A stretch of 64,000 nt of DNA. It comes from Mermis nigrescens (taxonomy: Eukaryota > Nematoda > Enoplea > Mermithida > Mermithidae). The notes under the pieces were generated by a model that worked only from the letters and a program-made list of their open reading frames with translations, had not been told where the DNA came from and searched no databases. Below, one piece after another: positions 11,615 to 23,418 of this stretch (positions within the stretch are counted from its first letter, which is position 1; the number at the start of each line of letters is the position of its first letter). A program made the translations under genes and the position numbers. The DNA lies in assembly GCA_036768485.1 (NCBI GenBank), contig JAVLUZ010000006.1, forward strand, positions 27,525 through 91,524, given 5' to 3'.

Positions 11615-12560
11615 ACCAAAAATTCAAATAATTTGTGGAGGGCCAATTTTTTTAAAATGTTCTCCCTAATTAGTAGCTTACGAACCTGGTCTTAAAATTT
11701 CTTTACACTGATTGGTTGTTGCACAGGAGTGTAAACTAGACGGTTTTTTTACAGTTTTCATATGGCCAAGCATATCTAACTCAGTTTTACATTCTATGCA
11801 GTCTGATTGGTTTCAAAAGGTAGACGGTTAAAAAATCTAGTGGAGGCTTTTTTTAATTTTTTTAAAGAGTAATATTTTCGAATTTAGAGGCGGTTTATTG
11901 TAAAGAGTCTTGGACAAGAAAATATTTTTTTCCCTGCCATATTCTCCACTTGGTAGACAGAACGTGATAACCACCTCTTAAATGTGCCTCGTCTTAAGCG
12001 CTACACGTCAAAATTTCTTTTATTCCTTTACAATCAATATTGCGTTATTGGTGCAAGTGTAAACTTTACACTGAAAAATTTTTTCGCCCATAGCGTCGTG
12101 GATGATGAATTTTTAAAAAATGGTTACCCTAATTAGTAGGTTACGAATCTGGTCTTATAATTTCTTTACACTCATTGGTTGTTGCACAGGAGTGTAAATT
12201 AGACGGTTTTTTTACTGTTTTCATGTGCAAGAGCATATCTAACTTAGTTTTACATTCTATGCAGTATGATTGGTTTCAAAAGGTAGACGATAATAAAATC
12301 TAGGGGAAACGTTTTTTGTTTTTTTCTCAAAAAGTAATATATTCGAATTTAGCGGCGGTTTATTGTAAAGAGTCTGAGACAAAAAAATTTTTTTTCGCAG
12401 CCATATTCTCCACTTAGTAGAAAGAACGTGGTAACTACCTTAAAAATTTGCCTCGTCTTAAGCGCTACACGTCAAAATTTATTTTGTTTCTTTACAATCA
12501 ATATTGCGTTATTAGTGCAGGTGTAAACTTTACACTGAAAAAATTTTTTCCGCCCAGAGC
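11615..12560 (+). repeat. 463-bp tandem duplication
   Basis: Two adjacent copies have a period of about 463 bases: TTACGA at 11678 and 12141. Shared blocks include GGTTGTTGCACAGGAGTGTAAA, TGCAGT-TGATTGGTTTC, GGCGGTTTATTGTAAAGAG and CGTCTTAAGCGCTACACGTC. It lies inside the second tandem unit and has no coding signal. Confidence 0.7.
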
Positions 12561-12924
12561 GTCGTGAGATGATGAATTTTTTTTTAAAAATGTTCTCTGT
12601 AAGGTCAGAATAACGAATCTGACCTTCAAACTTTCCTACAATCAATACACAGTACCAGGGGTTTAAACTTTACACTCTAGTATATGAGTAAAAAAACAGA
12701 TTTTGTCCAAGATTTCTCTGCCAACTTTTTCCGGTTATGAGTTAAGATAACTTATTTAAATAGAAATAAAGTAACTCTTAAGGGCTACACGTCAAAGCAA
12801 ACCGCGTTCAAAAAACGTAATATTGAGTTGTTTATGGGGATGTAAAGTTCGAAATCTGAGGTGTAAAATGGGCGAAAAAAACAGGTTTTTTCGTATTTGA
12901 TTGGTAAATCATATCAAATATTTT

Positions 12925-13375
12925 GCGGAACATAAGTTTTGCACATACAAATGTACTACAATCAAAGGGCTACAAACTGGCTCAAAACCGAATTTATTTA
13001 CACTCAATCGGTTCAGATTTTTAAAGTTTACAATGTGGTGGACAGTGAAAATACGTGTTTGTCCATATTTTTGTTCGCCACCCCTAAAAAGTATTTCATT
13101 TTTATCCTATTCGACCTCTCCCGACTTCTTCACTTCATATTTTTGTTCGCCACCCCTTAGAAAGTACTTTATTTTTATCCTATTCGACCTCTCCTGACTT
13201 CAGAGCAGAGAAAGTGGCGAACAAAAATATGCACAAACACGTATTTTTCACTGTCCACTACATTGTAAACTTTAAAAATCTGAACCTAACGCCTTATTGA
13301 GTGTAAATAAATTCGGTTTGGGCCAGTTTGTAGCCCTTTGATTGTAGTACGTTTGTATGTGCCAAACTTATGTTT
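12925..13375. repeat. Palindromic duplication with internal 69-bp direct repeat
   Basis: 12925-13085 is repeated in inverted orientation at 13210-13370 (GGGCTACAAACTGG against CCAGTTTGTAGCCC; ACACTCAAT against ATTGAGTGT). Between the arms a 69-bp segment, TTTTGTTCGCCACCCC to CGACCTCTCC, is present twice. The left arm continues the tandem unit (matching 2320-2480), so the palindrome formed from it. Short ORFs on both strands here are by-products. Confidence 0.65.
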
Positions 13376-13587
13376 GTAAACTCTACACTAAAAAATTTTT
13401 TGGGAAAAAATCGGTTTGGGTTTTTTTTGAAACAGATGAAAAAACCGATTGATTGCCCCAGATGTACATTCTTGTGCTCCATTTCCATACGCACATACAT
13501 GACCGTTATGCGCAACGCTTAAGTAAGTCGCCCGGTACCACATTCCCTAAAATTATCATATTTTTCATTCCATTCCCACACATATTT

Positions 13588-14069
13588 TCAATCAAAATCC
13601 GGATAGGAAAATGGGCACTCGGGCTTAATGCGACATGAGTACGAATTGGTATATGTGTTATCATATCTTACGTGTCTTAAAAGATCATATGTGTGTATCT
13701 CATATTTGGTGCCTGTCTCGTTTGTACATACCTTTACCGTAAGCTTTTGCCCATAGCCTATTGTCGTATTCATAGATCCTTTTCATATCTCTTGGTTCGT
13801 GTTGTTACGCCTCTTTTTCCGCGTCATTTAAAAGTGCGTGCGAGCGCAGTTTTGACGGCACTTTAAGATTTTACATTTTACAATTAGTTTTCGAGCCTGG
13901 GAGCCTCTCCGCCAGCTTCCGCGCTGAGCGTATCTTTTTTTTCTTTTCGTTGCCATACGTGAGCAGACTCCGTACGTGCCTTTTTATCTGCTTGGCTGCA
14001 GAACTCGTCTGTTAGTTTTCCTGCGTAGTGTGCATGCTTCTTTTCGCCGTATGCTTTGTTTTTAATCAT
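13588..14069 (-). pseudogene. Coding remnants in element E, copy 1
   Basis: Two open stretches on the minus strand, 13884-14069 (lysine-rich, KNKAYGEKKHAHYAGK...) and 13588-13773 (YEIHTYDLLRHVRYDNTYTN ... CPFSYPDFD then stop), correspond to shifted, stop-containing sequence at about 32660-33170 in the other copy. Codon-like conservation suggests a former gene. The frame differs between copies, so no product can be assigned. Confidence 0.3.
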
Positions 14070-14564
14070 TCGTGTTTATGCCAATTGGCATCAGTTGTTG
14101 GCTAAAGTTAAGAATATGGTACTTTTAAAAAAGGAGCAAAACGAATACGGAATGCCAACATTTTTTTGCCAAACTGGTATAACATGATAAATTGAAGCGC
14201 GGAAAAAAATCTGGAGAAAATCCGAGCCATATTTGCAAAGTTGCAGGCAACTGTCGATTTGAGTGTTGGGTGGCACGATTAAACGGCTCGATCCAAGGAC
14301 CTACACACTTGTCAGAAATAAATAATATGGGCTGAAATTATGGAAGGAGGCGTAGCAATGAAGGAGAAAAAAGAAAAAAGGCGCGGAGAGCTGTTTGAAA
14401 TTTTGAAAAAACTTTGAAAAAATTTTCATTTTTTGCATGCTTTTTCGGTTTTACTCGATAAGATATAGGAAAATCTAAGTTTTTGCTTCTAATATACTTA
14501 GGCTTAGGCTTAGTATATCTGAAAAGGTGTTTTAAGCTGCTCAGGTCGAGGTCGCTCCCGCTCA

Positions 14565-14700
14565 GGTCATTGTATAGATGCTTAGGTCGATGTATAGGTA
14601 GATGCTTAGGTCGATGTATAGATGCATAGGTCGATGTATAGATGCTTAGGTAGAGGTATAGATGCTTGGTCGATGTATATATGCTTAATATCGACGTAAA
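14565..14700 (+). repeat. Minisatellite, about 20-22 bp unit
   Basis: Six or seven tandem copies of ATGCTTAGGTCGATGTATAG with small length changes. It lies inside element E copy 1 and is absent from the copy at 32-33 kb, so it expanded after the copies separated. Confidence 0.8.
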
Positions 14701-15489
14701 TTAGGTATCTACATGTGATACTACATTCAGCTGTTTGAATCTCCAAATACTTAGGTCGAGTAGATGCTTGCGTAGGTCGAGAAGAGGCTAATTAACGAAA
14801 CCCATAGCTTTTGTAATATTGATCATAGACGGATGAATATTTTTTCCGCGCTTTCTTTCAACATGGTCTAAGTACTGAGCAAAAAAATCCACTCTTCTGA
14901 AATTTATTTCATAGTATCCTGAAAGTACCATATTCTTAACTTACTCCTCATTTGTTGTATGCCTTTGGCAGGGCTTTGTGCCCTTGTTTAATTACATTGT
15001 TTGATTTTACCCGATTAGCGTAAGACGACGGTCGGCAGCATGTATCCTCCATGCTGTCGCTTTTTGATTGCTTCATAATTTTTCTGTCCAAAAAATATTG
15101 TAAAAATTAATTATTTAATTAACGATGCTGGGCTCGGTTGAATTTCCGTGGTGTTGAATTCTGTCCTTGTGCTACACTATACTTAGGAACCCTTAATATT
15201 TTCAAGAACCGGAATTCGGACCAAAACAAGTTAAATAATAATCTTTTTGAGCCCTCAATTAGGTTTCCGGGGAACTTACTTTAATTAGGTACTTAGTCTC
15301 AAAGGGATTAAGTAAGTTTCACTAGGTGCGTGCGTAGAGGGCCGGGCTACCTTGAATAGGCCGGACCGCTTACCCCCGAATCGCCGGCCGGTGATCGACC
15401 TCCTAGAAAGGGCGAGAACCCCCGTGTGAGCGCATAAGCTTGAGATTCGGGTTAAGTAAGCGAAGTGAACGCAGCATGAGTCTACGTTT

Positions 15490-15870
15490 ACACATCTGAT
15501 ATTTATTTGTCATTGGGTCATTGTGGAGACTTAATTTTTTCTTAAATGTCGATCGTAATATCAGAATTACGAATCCGACTGAAATTTTCTTTAAACTCTG
15601 TGGTTGTGTAAAGTTTACACTGCATATTAACTCTTGTTCTAGAGCCTTGCGGAAGCTTAATTTTTTTCAAAATGTTCTACGTAAAATCAGAATTGAGAAT
15701 CTGACTGTTAGTTTTCTCTACACCTAGTAGTTGTGTGAAGTTTGCACTAATCATTTGTTGTTAAAATATAGTTTATACTACAAATTTATTTTACTACCAA
15801 ATCTGAGCGTTAGTGTTCCTTACTCTTGATATTTGCGTAAAGTTAATGCTGAAAACTTTGATCTGTCAAA
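15490..15870. repeat. TACACTC-type array, tandem unit 2
   Basis: Similarity to 2750-3400 resumes here: GTGGAGACTTAATTTTTTC, CAGAATTACGAATC, GGTTGTGTAAAGTTTACACT. It is followed by the block matching 3400-3560 that leads into a left end of the ACTAGCAA element at 16022. It shows that element E was inserted in, or replaced, a short part of this unit. Confidence 0.5.
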
Positions 15871-16021
15871 ATAATGTAAGGTTGTCTTGTTTGAAAAGGA
15901 TAATGCTGATGTTAAGAACAGTATTGTTTTCCGTGTTCTTGGACGGCTGTTATTATTGTGGCATGTTACTGTATGTGTTTACTGACTGATGTACTCAAAT
16001 CATACTTATTAAAAGTGGGGT

Positions 16022-16200
16022 ACTAGCAAAGAAAAATGCTCCTATGGAACAAAAAAGATGAATATACTTGGAATTGTGGATTATTAAGGATGTAAAAGGA
16101 GGGGATAGGAAAAAATCTATCTAAAGTCGCAAAATCTGCTAAAAATCAGACTTTCTCTAAGCAACGCTAAAAATCGATGTATATTCTGCGGCCAACAGAT
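16022..16200. mobile_element. ACTAGCAA element, left end only
   Basis: ACTAGCAAAGAAAAATGCTC at 16022, then GGAACAAAAAAGATGAATAT and AAAAGGAGGGGA, match the left ends at 3550 and 25973. A matching right end ending TTGCTAGT was not found downstream, so this copy is truncated. Confidence 0.5.
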
Positions 16201-16699
16201 TAAAATAAATATTTAACCATAAAAATGATTATAAAAAGCAGCACTTTAGCTCATGCAGTAGCTATGGGAAATGATATTGAGTAAACTAACACTCTTCTAA
16301 GCCAATTGAATGAAATAGCAAACATTGAAGACAATTGGAGACATGGTTGGTTTAAAACAGTAGGAAACGCGTAAGTTGACTTGAAACAGAGTAAATGTCG
16401 ATACACTAGCATGCCCGAAACGATTGTGTGCACTAATCAATCGGCCCCTGCTTTGCTTGCCATAATGCTCGTAACAAAATAAAATAACTTTAAATACAAT
16501 ACCTCTTAGTTTCCTATCAATCAGATGCCAGAAATTTAAAAAAGTAAAAGCGACTGATCATGTAAGAATAGTTTTGAAAAATGAGCTTGCTAAGCGAGAG
16601 CTGTAAAGTAAGAGGAGTTTAAAGTTTAAACCTACCATTAAATTATAAAGATAATAATTAAAGATTTGAAGCTTTAAGAAAAAGAAAAAATGTGGTAAA

Positions 16700-16906
16700 T
16701 TAAAACAAATTTAGAGGATTTGATGAAACATTATTGTTGAGAATGGGACGATCACGTGCTATGTATAATGACTCCTTGATTAAAAGATCAAAAGAGTTGG
16801 ATGCTCGACTGATAACCTTGAAGCAATCTAAAGTAATTGGATGATTGCTATTTGAGATATGCTTGTGAATAGCAGATAAACTCTTTGCAAACTTTACTGA
16901 AAATTG
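16700..16906 (-). pseudogene. Penelope-like retroelement, GIY-YIG C-terminal fragment
   Basis: The minus-strand frame ends in a natural stop and reads SLSAIHKHI ... CFKVISRASNSFDLLIKE followed by SLYIARDRPILNNN and PLNLF. This pattern (short H-x2 region, F-K-I/V-I, D-L-x-I-x-E-S-L-Y-I, P-x-L-N, then a P-L terminus) is what I know from the end of the endonuclease domain of Penelope-like elements. The catalytic GIY-YIG part and the reverse transcriptase are missing. The fragment abuts family C MITE sequence at 16930, so it is a truncated relic. Confidence 0.6.
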
Positions 16907-17179
16907 CTTTAAAATTATCCGAAACATTGATTATTGCAGCTTCTACGACATTTTATCAGTTGCATCATCTGTTTTTAAACCATTCTAGCTTGAAAAATCA
17001 TCACAGATTGACCTCCCTCCTGCCATACCGCGTTGACTTTACTGAAGTCGCGCTGCGAATAAAACGTCGGCAAGTTGCCGGTAAAAAAAATTCAAAAGGT
17101 TACATTTCAACTTATTTCTAAGAAAAAATCAATTGTGCCCAAAACGTATTGAACTGCTACTTCCACACATTTCGAGATA

Positions 17180-17643
17180 TTTAGCAACACTTCTTTGGCA
17201 TCAAAAAATTGCAGAAAAACAAAAAAAAAATTCCGAAAATTGATTTCTGGGGGAGTATTTCGGTTTCTGAGAGGGGTGCATACCACACCTGGGCGTGGGG
17301 GGGGGGTTATGCACCCCCCCAGAAACCAAAATACCCCCCAGAAATCAAAATACCCCCCCAGAATCTCAATTTTTGAAAATTTTCTTCGTTTTTTTCGCAA
17401 TTTTTTGATGCCAATGAATAGTGCTTGATGAGAAACGTCGAAAAATGGTGTTTTCATCACCATACCACCATTTTTAAGGCAATTTTTTGACCTTCAAAAA
17501 AATCTTGCATTTCCCCCAGAAATTTCTTGCTGCCCACGTATGGTGCATACCCCAACCCCTCACGCCCAGTTGTGCTCGTTACCGAGCTATTGGCGAGTGT
17601 TTTAAGGATCGCTAGGCAAACATCGTGCACGATATTATTTATG
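17180..17643 (-). pseudogene. Cysteine-rich exon, copy 2, split by nested MITEs
   Basis: The acceptor region GCTATAG|CATAAATAAT at 17643 and the frame DVCLAILKTLANSSV match the start of the Cys-rich exon at 23604. The other end (AGCAACACTT, ATTTCGAGATAT at 17175-17195) matches its Cys-Cys end. The middle is replaced by family A MITE sequence, and a TAA follows the acceptor in phase. The copy cannot encode the peptide. Confidence 0.5.
17285..17541 (+). mobile_element. MITE family A inserted into another family A MITE
   Basis: The element starts ACACCTGGGCG and ends CCCACGTAT, flanked by an exact 10-bp duplication GGTGCATACC (17275-17284 and 17542-17551). The flanks, 17199-17284 and 17542-17575, are themselves family A sequence on the opposite strand, so one copy has jumped into another. 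Together with 6371-6631 this fixes the target duplication of the family at 9-10 bp. Confidence 0.75.
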
Positions 17644-17724
17644 CTATAGCAAAGAAACTGCTCCAATAAAGCTAAAAAGGAGAATACACGTAAGCATTAC
17701 CAAGGATATTAAAGGAGGAGACCA

Positions 17725-17965
17725 ATCGTGGGCTTGGGGGAGGTTTGGCGTATGCACTCCCCCAGATACTAAACTTTCCCCAGAATTCAATTTTTGGATT
17801 TTTTGGTTTTTTTATCGCAAGTTTTTGATGCAAATGGATAGTTCTTGATAAAAAACGTTGAAGAATGGTGATTTTTCGCACACTATCATTTTTAATGTAA
17901 TCTTTTTGACCTTTGACGAATCTTGCACCCTCCGCCCAGAGATTTAATGCTGCCCATCTGTGGAG
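17725..17965 (+). mobile_element. MITE family A, diverged copy
   Basis: TGGGCTTGGGGGAGG, CACTCCCCCAGATAC, ATGCAAATGGATAGTTCTTG and a TTGCACC...CTGCCCATCTGTGG end match the family A consensus seen at 6371-6631. Ends are too diverged to read a target duplication. Confidence 0.55.
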
Positions 17966-17999
17966 GAGACTATAAAAAAGTTACGCATGCATAAGAACC

Positions 18000-19230
18000 A
18001 ATTAAAAAAATTGGATTTCTGCAACGCAAAAGTCGAAGTATATTGAGCGGCGAGCAGATGGAAGTTGCAGCTCAGTTGAAAAAGCAAACAACACAAATAG
18101 CTTCTTATAAAAGAAGTGATCATTTGAAATGAAAAACGTCGGTTAAATCCATTTACTAATTTTAAATAAATAAATTTTCTTCGCCCGACCCAGCAAGGTC
18201 GACTTCATCTCGGCAAGGTACTAAACAGTAAACACGCATGCAAACAATTAAGCACATCGAAATATATGAGATAGCTCGAGATTAATGAGCAAGCCAATAA
18301 CAATTACGTGCAAAGTGAGGCAACAGCGTAAAATGACACAACAAAAAGTTGAATAATTATCATTGTGACGCCAAAACAGGAGAAAGTAGGTATAAACTGC
18401 CGCCAGACGTGGTTATGCCGGGGGCTTTTTGGGGCTTATACCCGTGAATCTGAAATACCATTGCAGATTATGGTATACTATTAGAATTTGCATATTTCGA
18501 CCCCCGGAATCTGTTCGCTGCCCATTTATGTTAACAATATTAGCATAGCGTGCGTTTACGTCATAATAAACAACATGCTATCGTCCTAGTTCATTTTGCA
18601 ACTCACAAACAATTAATTCAACAAGTATAAATGAGTATTATAAACTAGCATAGAAAAATGCTCCGATAAAACAAAATGGACGAATATACTTGGAAAAACG
18701 TATTATTGAGAACTTAAAAAATGGGGACTAGGAAATGCTTGCAAAAATCATAAGGCTGTGCTAAATTGTGACTTCCTGTAAGCGACGCAAAATCAGAAGC
18801 ATATTCAGTGGCCTGCAAACGAGGAACGTAAGCTAAACTGTTTATTCCCTCATAGAAACGATTATTTTGAATTTAACAGAGCGACTTTCGATTTTCTTTA
18901 CTAAGCTAATGGTTATGTTTGAACCTATTTGAATTTGTGTGATCCTTTGACCGATTTTTTGTTGCATTCATTGCGGTTTTAACAAAAGAGTGAATTAATT
19001 TCTCGGCCTGGTCGGCGTCAGTTTTGGAGTCGATTTATTGGCGTTGTTCTTGGTCGGCAATGTTGTTAATTTTTAATATTCTACGTTCTGGCCAATTTGC
19101 ATTATTTATTTTTGCTAATCGTATTAGTGAATGCTGACTCTTACGGTAGTTTAGCGACTCACGATAGACCCTGCAAGTGTGGACTAGAAATGGGAGGTCG
19201 GGCCCATCTCTGTATTTGCTTGCTAGTGAT
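18000..19230. other. Mixed decayed repeats, no gene seen
   Basis: There is a partial ACTAGCAA-type end near 18650 (ACTAGCATAGAAAAATGC) with the associated CGTATTATTGAG block. A minus-strand stretch around 18990-19190 reads fairly open (a RESLNYRKSQHSL-like run) but contains stops and matches nothing I recognise. Confidence 0.4.
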
Positions 19231-20599
19231 CTTAGATAAGCTTGAGTGCACTGCTTAAATTGTCATTATTTCAATTAGCAGAAAATCAAACGAAATGCTT
19301 CAAGTAAGCCAGTATGGAGTACGAGATACAATCGCAAACGTGCGTGGGGAATTTTGTTAGTGGGTCAAGTCAGGCCTCACGCACAGAATCCTAAACCTTC
19401 CTTCAAATCTGGCAATTTTCCAAATTCGATATTTGATATCTTAGCCACTTTTGCCCTATTAAACCCATAAAATTCACTCGTTGTCCGTGTTCGGGTGGAA
19501 ACAAAACTATAAAATAATGAAATTCAAGGTTAAAGTTTTCTTTCACTGTACAATAACTGATTCTAATTTGTCTCCGGTGATATATGCACGTTCACTAAAA
19601 TACGTCATATCCTGAGGAAGTAAGCCTTCCTGTTAAATTAAAGTAAACAAGCTTGTACACTACTGTTTGCATTATCGAATTTAATCAACATGTGCAAATA
19701 TTTACGAAATCTTGAAGACTTTGGTTTAGGAATTATACTTCGGTATATGTATTAGCTTTAGCTTTCAACTTTAAAATTTTTAGTCACCTTTATAGATTTA
19801 TGCTTTTTAGTAAACAAATTAATTTCATCGACAGTAACCGTGAAAAAATTAAACAGGAATCTTGAGGTTATGTGAAAGTGATCATATTCATCCTTAAGAA
19901 GCATGTCATTCATGAGAGGACATGAAAAGCAAAATTAAACAATAAACTCCACAAAATAATTAAGCCAAACGCGAAGAACATTGGCGGTAGCGTTGTTACC
20001 GTTAGTGAAAAAAATACTGTTTCCGTTTTCGGTAATGATTTTTTTCAGAAAAAATACGTTTCGTTAACGAAAACGACGACCTAAATAATATCGTTACATT
20101 TTTCCTGTTTACACGTTTTTATCATTAATCTTTAGTCTGTTTCGAAATTCTTGAAATTTTTTACAGTAAGGCGATTCAATAGCTTTGACAGTTCAACCAA
20201 TCGAGTGCAGATCAAATCGTGGAAAACTGGCTTATATTTTTGAACAACGCGTTTTCCGCAATGGCTTAGTGTAAGACTACATGCGGGCAGCAGCCCAACT
20301 CTAGAAGAGGGTTAAAATCGACAAAAAATCCCGATACGCCAAAAATTTAATTCTAGGGTCGCTGATCCTTGTGGTAGGTTTTTCAGATTATGAGGGAGTT
20401 AAACATAACGTCTTCTTGTTGGAGGTTGGGTGAGTTTGACCGGGCATGCACAGCATCGTAATTCTAGGCAGATTTTGTGCTTTTTTTAGGTGTTAAAAAT
20501 AGTGGGTACACGTCAAAAACAAAGTTTTCGGCGTTTCTGACGATGCTCTATCTTTCGAGAGCATAAAACCAAAAATTTCGAAAAGAAGTCGAACGGATT

Positions 20600-20790
20600 G
20601 GACCAGGCACATAGCTGGCCGTGCTATTTTTGGGGAGACCAACACCAATTTTGGAGGGACTAAGGCAAAAAAAGGCTAAAAATAGCACAAAATAAACGTT
20701 AAAAAGTCCTATTTTTCCGATTTCTCTGAATTTTGGGGGTTCGACACCCAATTCCACCCCAGAGCTATGTGCCGGGATTTGACCAAATAT
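20600..20790 (-). repeat. MITE family D, copy 1
   Basis: ATTTTGGAGGGACTAAGGC, AAATAGCACAAAATAAACGT and AAAGTCCTATTTTT recur inverted at 52545-52740 (AAAAATAGGACTTTTT, AACGTTATTTTGTGCTATTT, CCCCAAAATTTGTG). Here it is nested inside the hAT-like element. Confidence 0.5.
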
Positions 20791-21234
20791 ATTCAAAATA
20801 TGAGTATACAGCGCGAAGCGTCGAGAATTCGACGTTTTTGAGCAAATAATAATTAAAAACGCGTAAAACAGCACCTTTTGTTTGAATTTAAAAAAAAATT
20901 TGGAAACTTTTAAAAAATTCGAGAAATGTGAGAGTGAAAAAATTTTTCCAAACTCGGGGTTGAAAACCCGTCACCTCAAATCTTCCTTCCAGGATCATAT
21001 GTGGCTGCAACCTCGTGAAAATTGTGAGGAGTGTAACTTTTTCTATGCGTTTCTAGCGCATTTTTGGCTGAAAAGTCACTAATTTTCGGCGCCCCGTGCC
21101 GTATACACATTTTTGGACTATATTTTGTTCGTTTTACTCTTTCATACTTTTTACAAATTTTCCGATTTGTCCGCTTAAACGAAAGTGCACTGTCTAACCG
21201 GTAAATAACAGTGTTTAAGACGTGTAGGTACCAC

Positions 21235-21390
21235 AATTGGGGGTGAGGGGGAGTTAAACTCCTTCCGCAGATTACTGTACACCCCTCCAAAATTCTATTG
21301 TTAGTGACATTTTTGTAGATTTTCGGCAATTTTCGGCGACTTCATCCCTCGAGATTTTTCTCGCTCCCCATGTATGGTAGGTAGGTGTCT
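21235..21390 (+). repeat. MITE family B, copy
   Basis: TTGGGGGTGAGGGGG, CTTCCGCAGATTACTGT, CCTCCAAAATTCTATT and CTCCCCATGTATGGT match the family B block at 10845. It is nested in the hAT-like element at 19988-21768. Confidence 0.5.
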
Positions 21391-22248
21391 ATTAGATTTT
21401 AGCCTAAGAAGGCATCTTTTGAAATTTCCATCTTTTCCCATGCTGTACGTGTAAGCTTAACCCTTATATCCCTACATCCTTTTACCTCTGATTAGGACGC
21501 CCCAAAGGATCGCATCTACCTGTCTGTTGTAATATCCTCCACTCCGGTCAGCGGCCTTCTCAGCAACCTAGCACATTAGGTGTGTAGTAAAATAGGATCA
21601 AATGTATGCACAGAAAAACTAACGTTATTTTTATGATATTACTTAGTACAATTAATATCGGTTTCGTTTAGGACGACTGACGAAAGAAGATTTCGCATGG
21701 TTAACGATGGCCCTAATATACTTCCTTAACGTTTTTTTGTTATAATATCGTTAAGTATTACAACCCTAACTGGCAGGACTTTATGGCCTCATGATTTCTC
21801 AGCGTACAACGTGACAGCCGATTTTTCTTTGCGCATGGGTACATCGCTTATATTAAATAAATAAGAATGCATTCATTTCCCCAAATTTTTTCAAAAACTC
21901 CTCACTCTTCTCAGTCAGGATTTTAATTTATCGATATTTCTCGACGATATTCGAATTCTTATGTATCCCGGTCCTTCCAAAAACGTACCTAACGCAAAGA
22001 ATGCATATTTATCAACACTAGCTGATTTAGCGCAAATCCAGATGTGTGTGACAAATATTTAGCAAGATTTAAGCGAAAAATTCGACACTTCTTCGATTTC
22101 TTTTCGATGAATATAAGATTTTCAGCTATTTATGCTCCGGGTAAAAATGTCGCATCTTTTCCTCCTGCTTTCAACATGGTATCTTTGCAAATCCCTCTCC
22201 TACTCGCATACCTGTGTAAACTTTCAATAATGAGAATGGATAAACTTT

Positions 22249-23275
22249 GCTGCAAAAATGTTTGAAATTCTGATGTCAACAACGGCTTGCGTTTTATCGG
22301 TTATGCATTATTCAATTTTACCGTTGATTTAATGACTATTGAAACAAATAGTACACAACATAAGAAACCTAAAAAAATCATTAAATAAATAGCCGCGTAT
22401 CCATTCATGAGACAAATCAGTAGTCAAATTACCAGAATTTACGACAAAAACAATGGCAACAGCGGAATGTACGATTTGAGAGGAAAATCAGGGAATGAAA
22501 ATAATTACAATTGCAATAAACCGCGGTTCGGTCTTGAGCTAATAAATTTTAGTCAGACATATACGTGATGGTGCGGGTCTTCCAAACTCAGACAATTGAA
22601 GAAAAATTTTTCCAGAGAAAATATGGTTGAATCAAGATAAAATAAGGAAAAAGTAAAAAATCTACTGCGAAAATGCATAAGAATTAGCTAAAACAGTAAT
22701 TTATATAGCTTTCAAGACATTTTAGCATTCGCTTGAGCAATTTGGGGCCATTTTTCTGCTGAAAATCGCAGGTTGACCTTCACTTTCAGATTTGCTGTAA
22801 AAATGTTTGAAATTCTGATGTCAGCAACGGCTTGCATTTTATCGGTTATGCATTATCCAATTTTACCGTTAATTTAATGACTAATGAAACAACTAGTACA
22901 CAATATAAGCAACCTAAAAAAATCACTAAATATGTAGCCGCGTATCCATTCATGAGACAAATCAGTATTGAAATTACCAGAATATACGACAAAAATAATG
23001 GCAAAGCGGAATGTACGATTTGAGAGGAAAATCAGGGAATGGAAATAATCACAATTGTAATAAACCGCGGTTCAGTCTTGAGCTAATAAATTTTAGTCAG
23101 ACATATACGTGATGGTGCGGGTCTTCCAAACTCAGACAATTAAAGAAAAATTTTTTCAGTGGGAAAATGCATAACAATTAGCTAAAAAAGTAATTTATAT
23201 AGCTTTCATGACATTTTAGCATTCGCATGAGCAATTTGGGGCCATTTTTCTGCTAAAAATCGCAGGTTGACCTTC
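22249..23275 (+). repeat. 545-bp tandem duplication
   Basis: GCTGCAAAAATGTTTGAAAT at 22249 and GCTGTAAAAATGTTTGAAAT at 22794 start two adjacent copies sharing ATCGGTTATGCATTAT, GCCGCGTATCCATTCATGAG and TTTTAGTCAGACATATACGT. It is specific to unit 3; units 1 and 2 have one copy. Confidence 0.75.
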
Positions 23276-23418
23276 ACTCTCAGCTGACCGCTTTGACTTC
23301 ATTGAATCGGAGTCGACATGTTCACAGTAAAAAATTGCAAAAAATCACACTTGAACCCATTTAAAAAAAAATCTAATCGATTGGGCACACGACGTCGCGA
23401 ATCGCTAATCAAACTCAC

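Larger units (their letters stand above)
13455..15485 (-). mobile_element. Element E, copy 1, interrupting the tandem unit
   Basis: This segment is an inverted copy of 32020-33305. Matched blocks include GTAGACTC at one end (15485 and 32020), the GGCCCGGC...CCGGCCCTCTAC block, CCTAATTGAGGGCTC, ATTTTTACAATATTTTTGGA and CGCATTAAGCCCGA. It sits between positions equivalent to 2480 and 2760 of tandem unit 1, so it entered that unit. The E copy inside the 10.2-kb element runs further (to about 33712). Parts of its sequence look formerly coding. Near 14.1-14.5 kb it contains sequence absent from the other copy. Confidence 0.6.
19988..21768. mobile_element. Non-autonomous hAT-like element, 1.78 kb
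   Basis: The left end TAGCGTTGTTACCG and right end CAACCCTA (complement TAGGGTTG) form short inverted ends of the hAT type. The flanking 8-mers ATTGGCGG (19980-19987) and ACTGGCAG (21769-21776) agree at 6 of 8. The paralogous unit has the uninterrupted site near 7276-7283 (GGGGGCAG). Subterminal motifs are CCGTTA and TAACG repeats. No transposase; ORFs of about 110 codons on the minus strand have no recognisable domain. Confidence 0.7.
19230..21967. repeat. Tandem unit, copy 2, last part
   Basis: 19230-19979 and 21777-21967 together match 6230-7440 of unit 1 (AGAAAATCAAACGAAA, GGAGTACG, CCTGAGGAAGTA, TTTTTCTTTGCGCATG). The interruption between them is the hAT-like element at 19988-21768. The end joins directly to unit 3 at about 21968. 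Confidence 0.6.

Noticed and set aside
12901..13515. Overlapping frames of 73-98 codons on both strands
   Set aside because: They mirror one another because of the palindrome and are built of repeat sequence.
17107..17463. 118-codon minus-strand frame rich in Pro/Gly
   Set aside because: Runs through two nested MITEs; the GGVFWFLGG-type sequence comes from G-runs.
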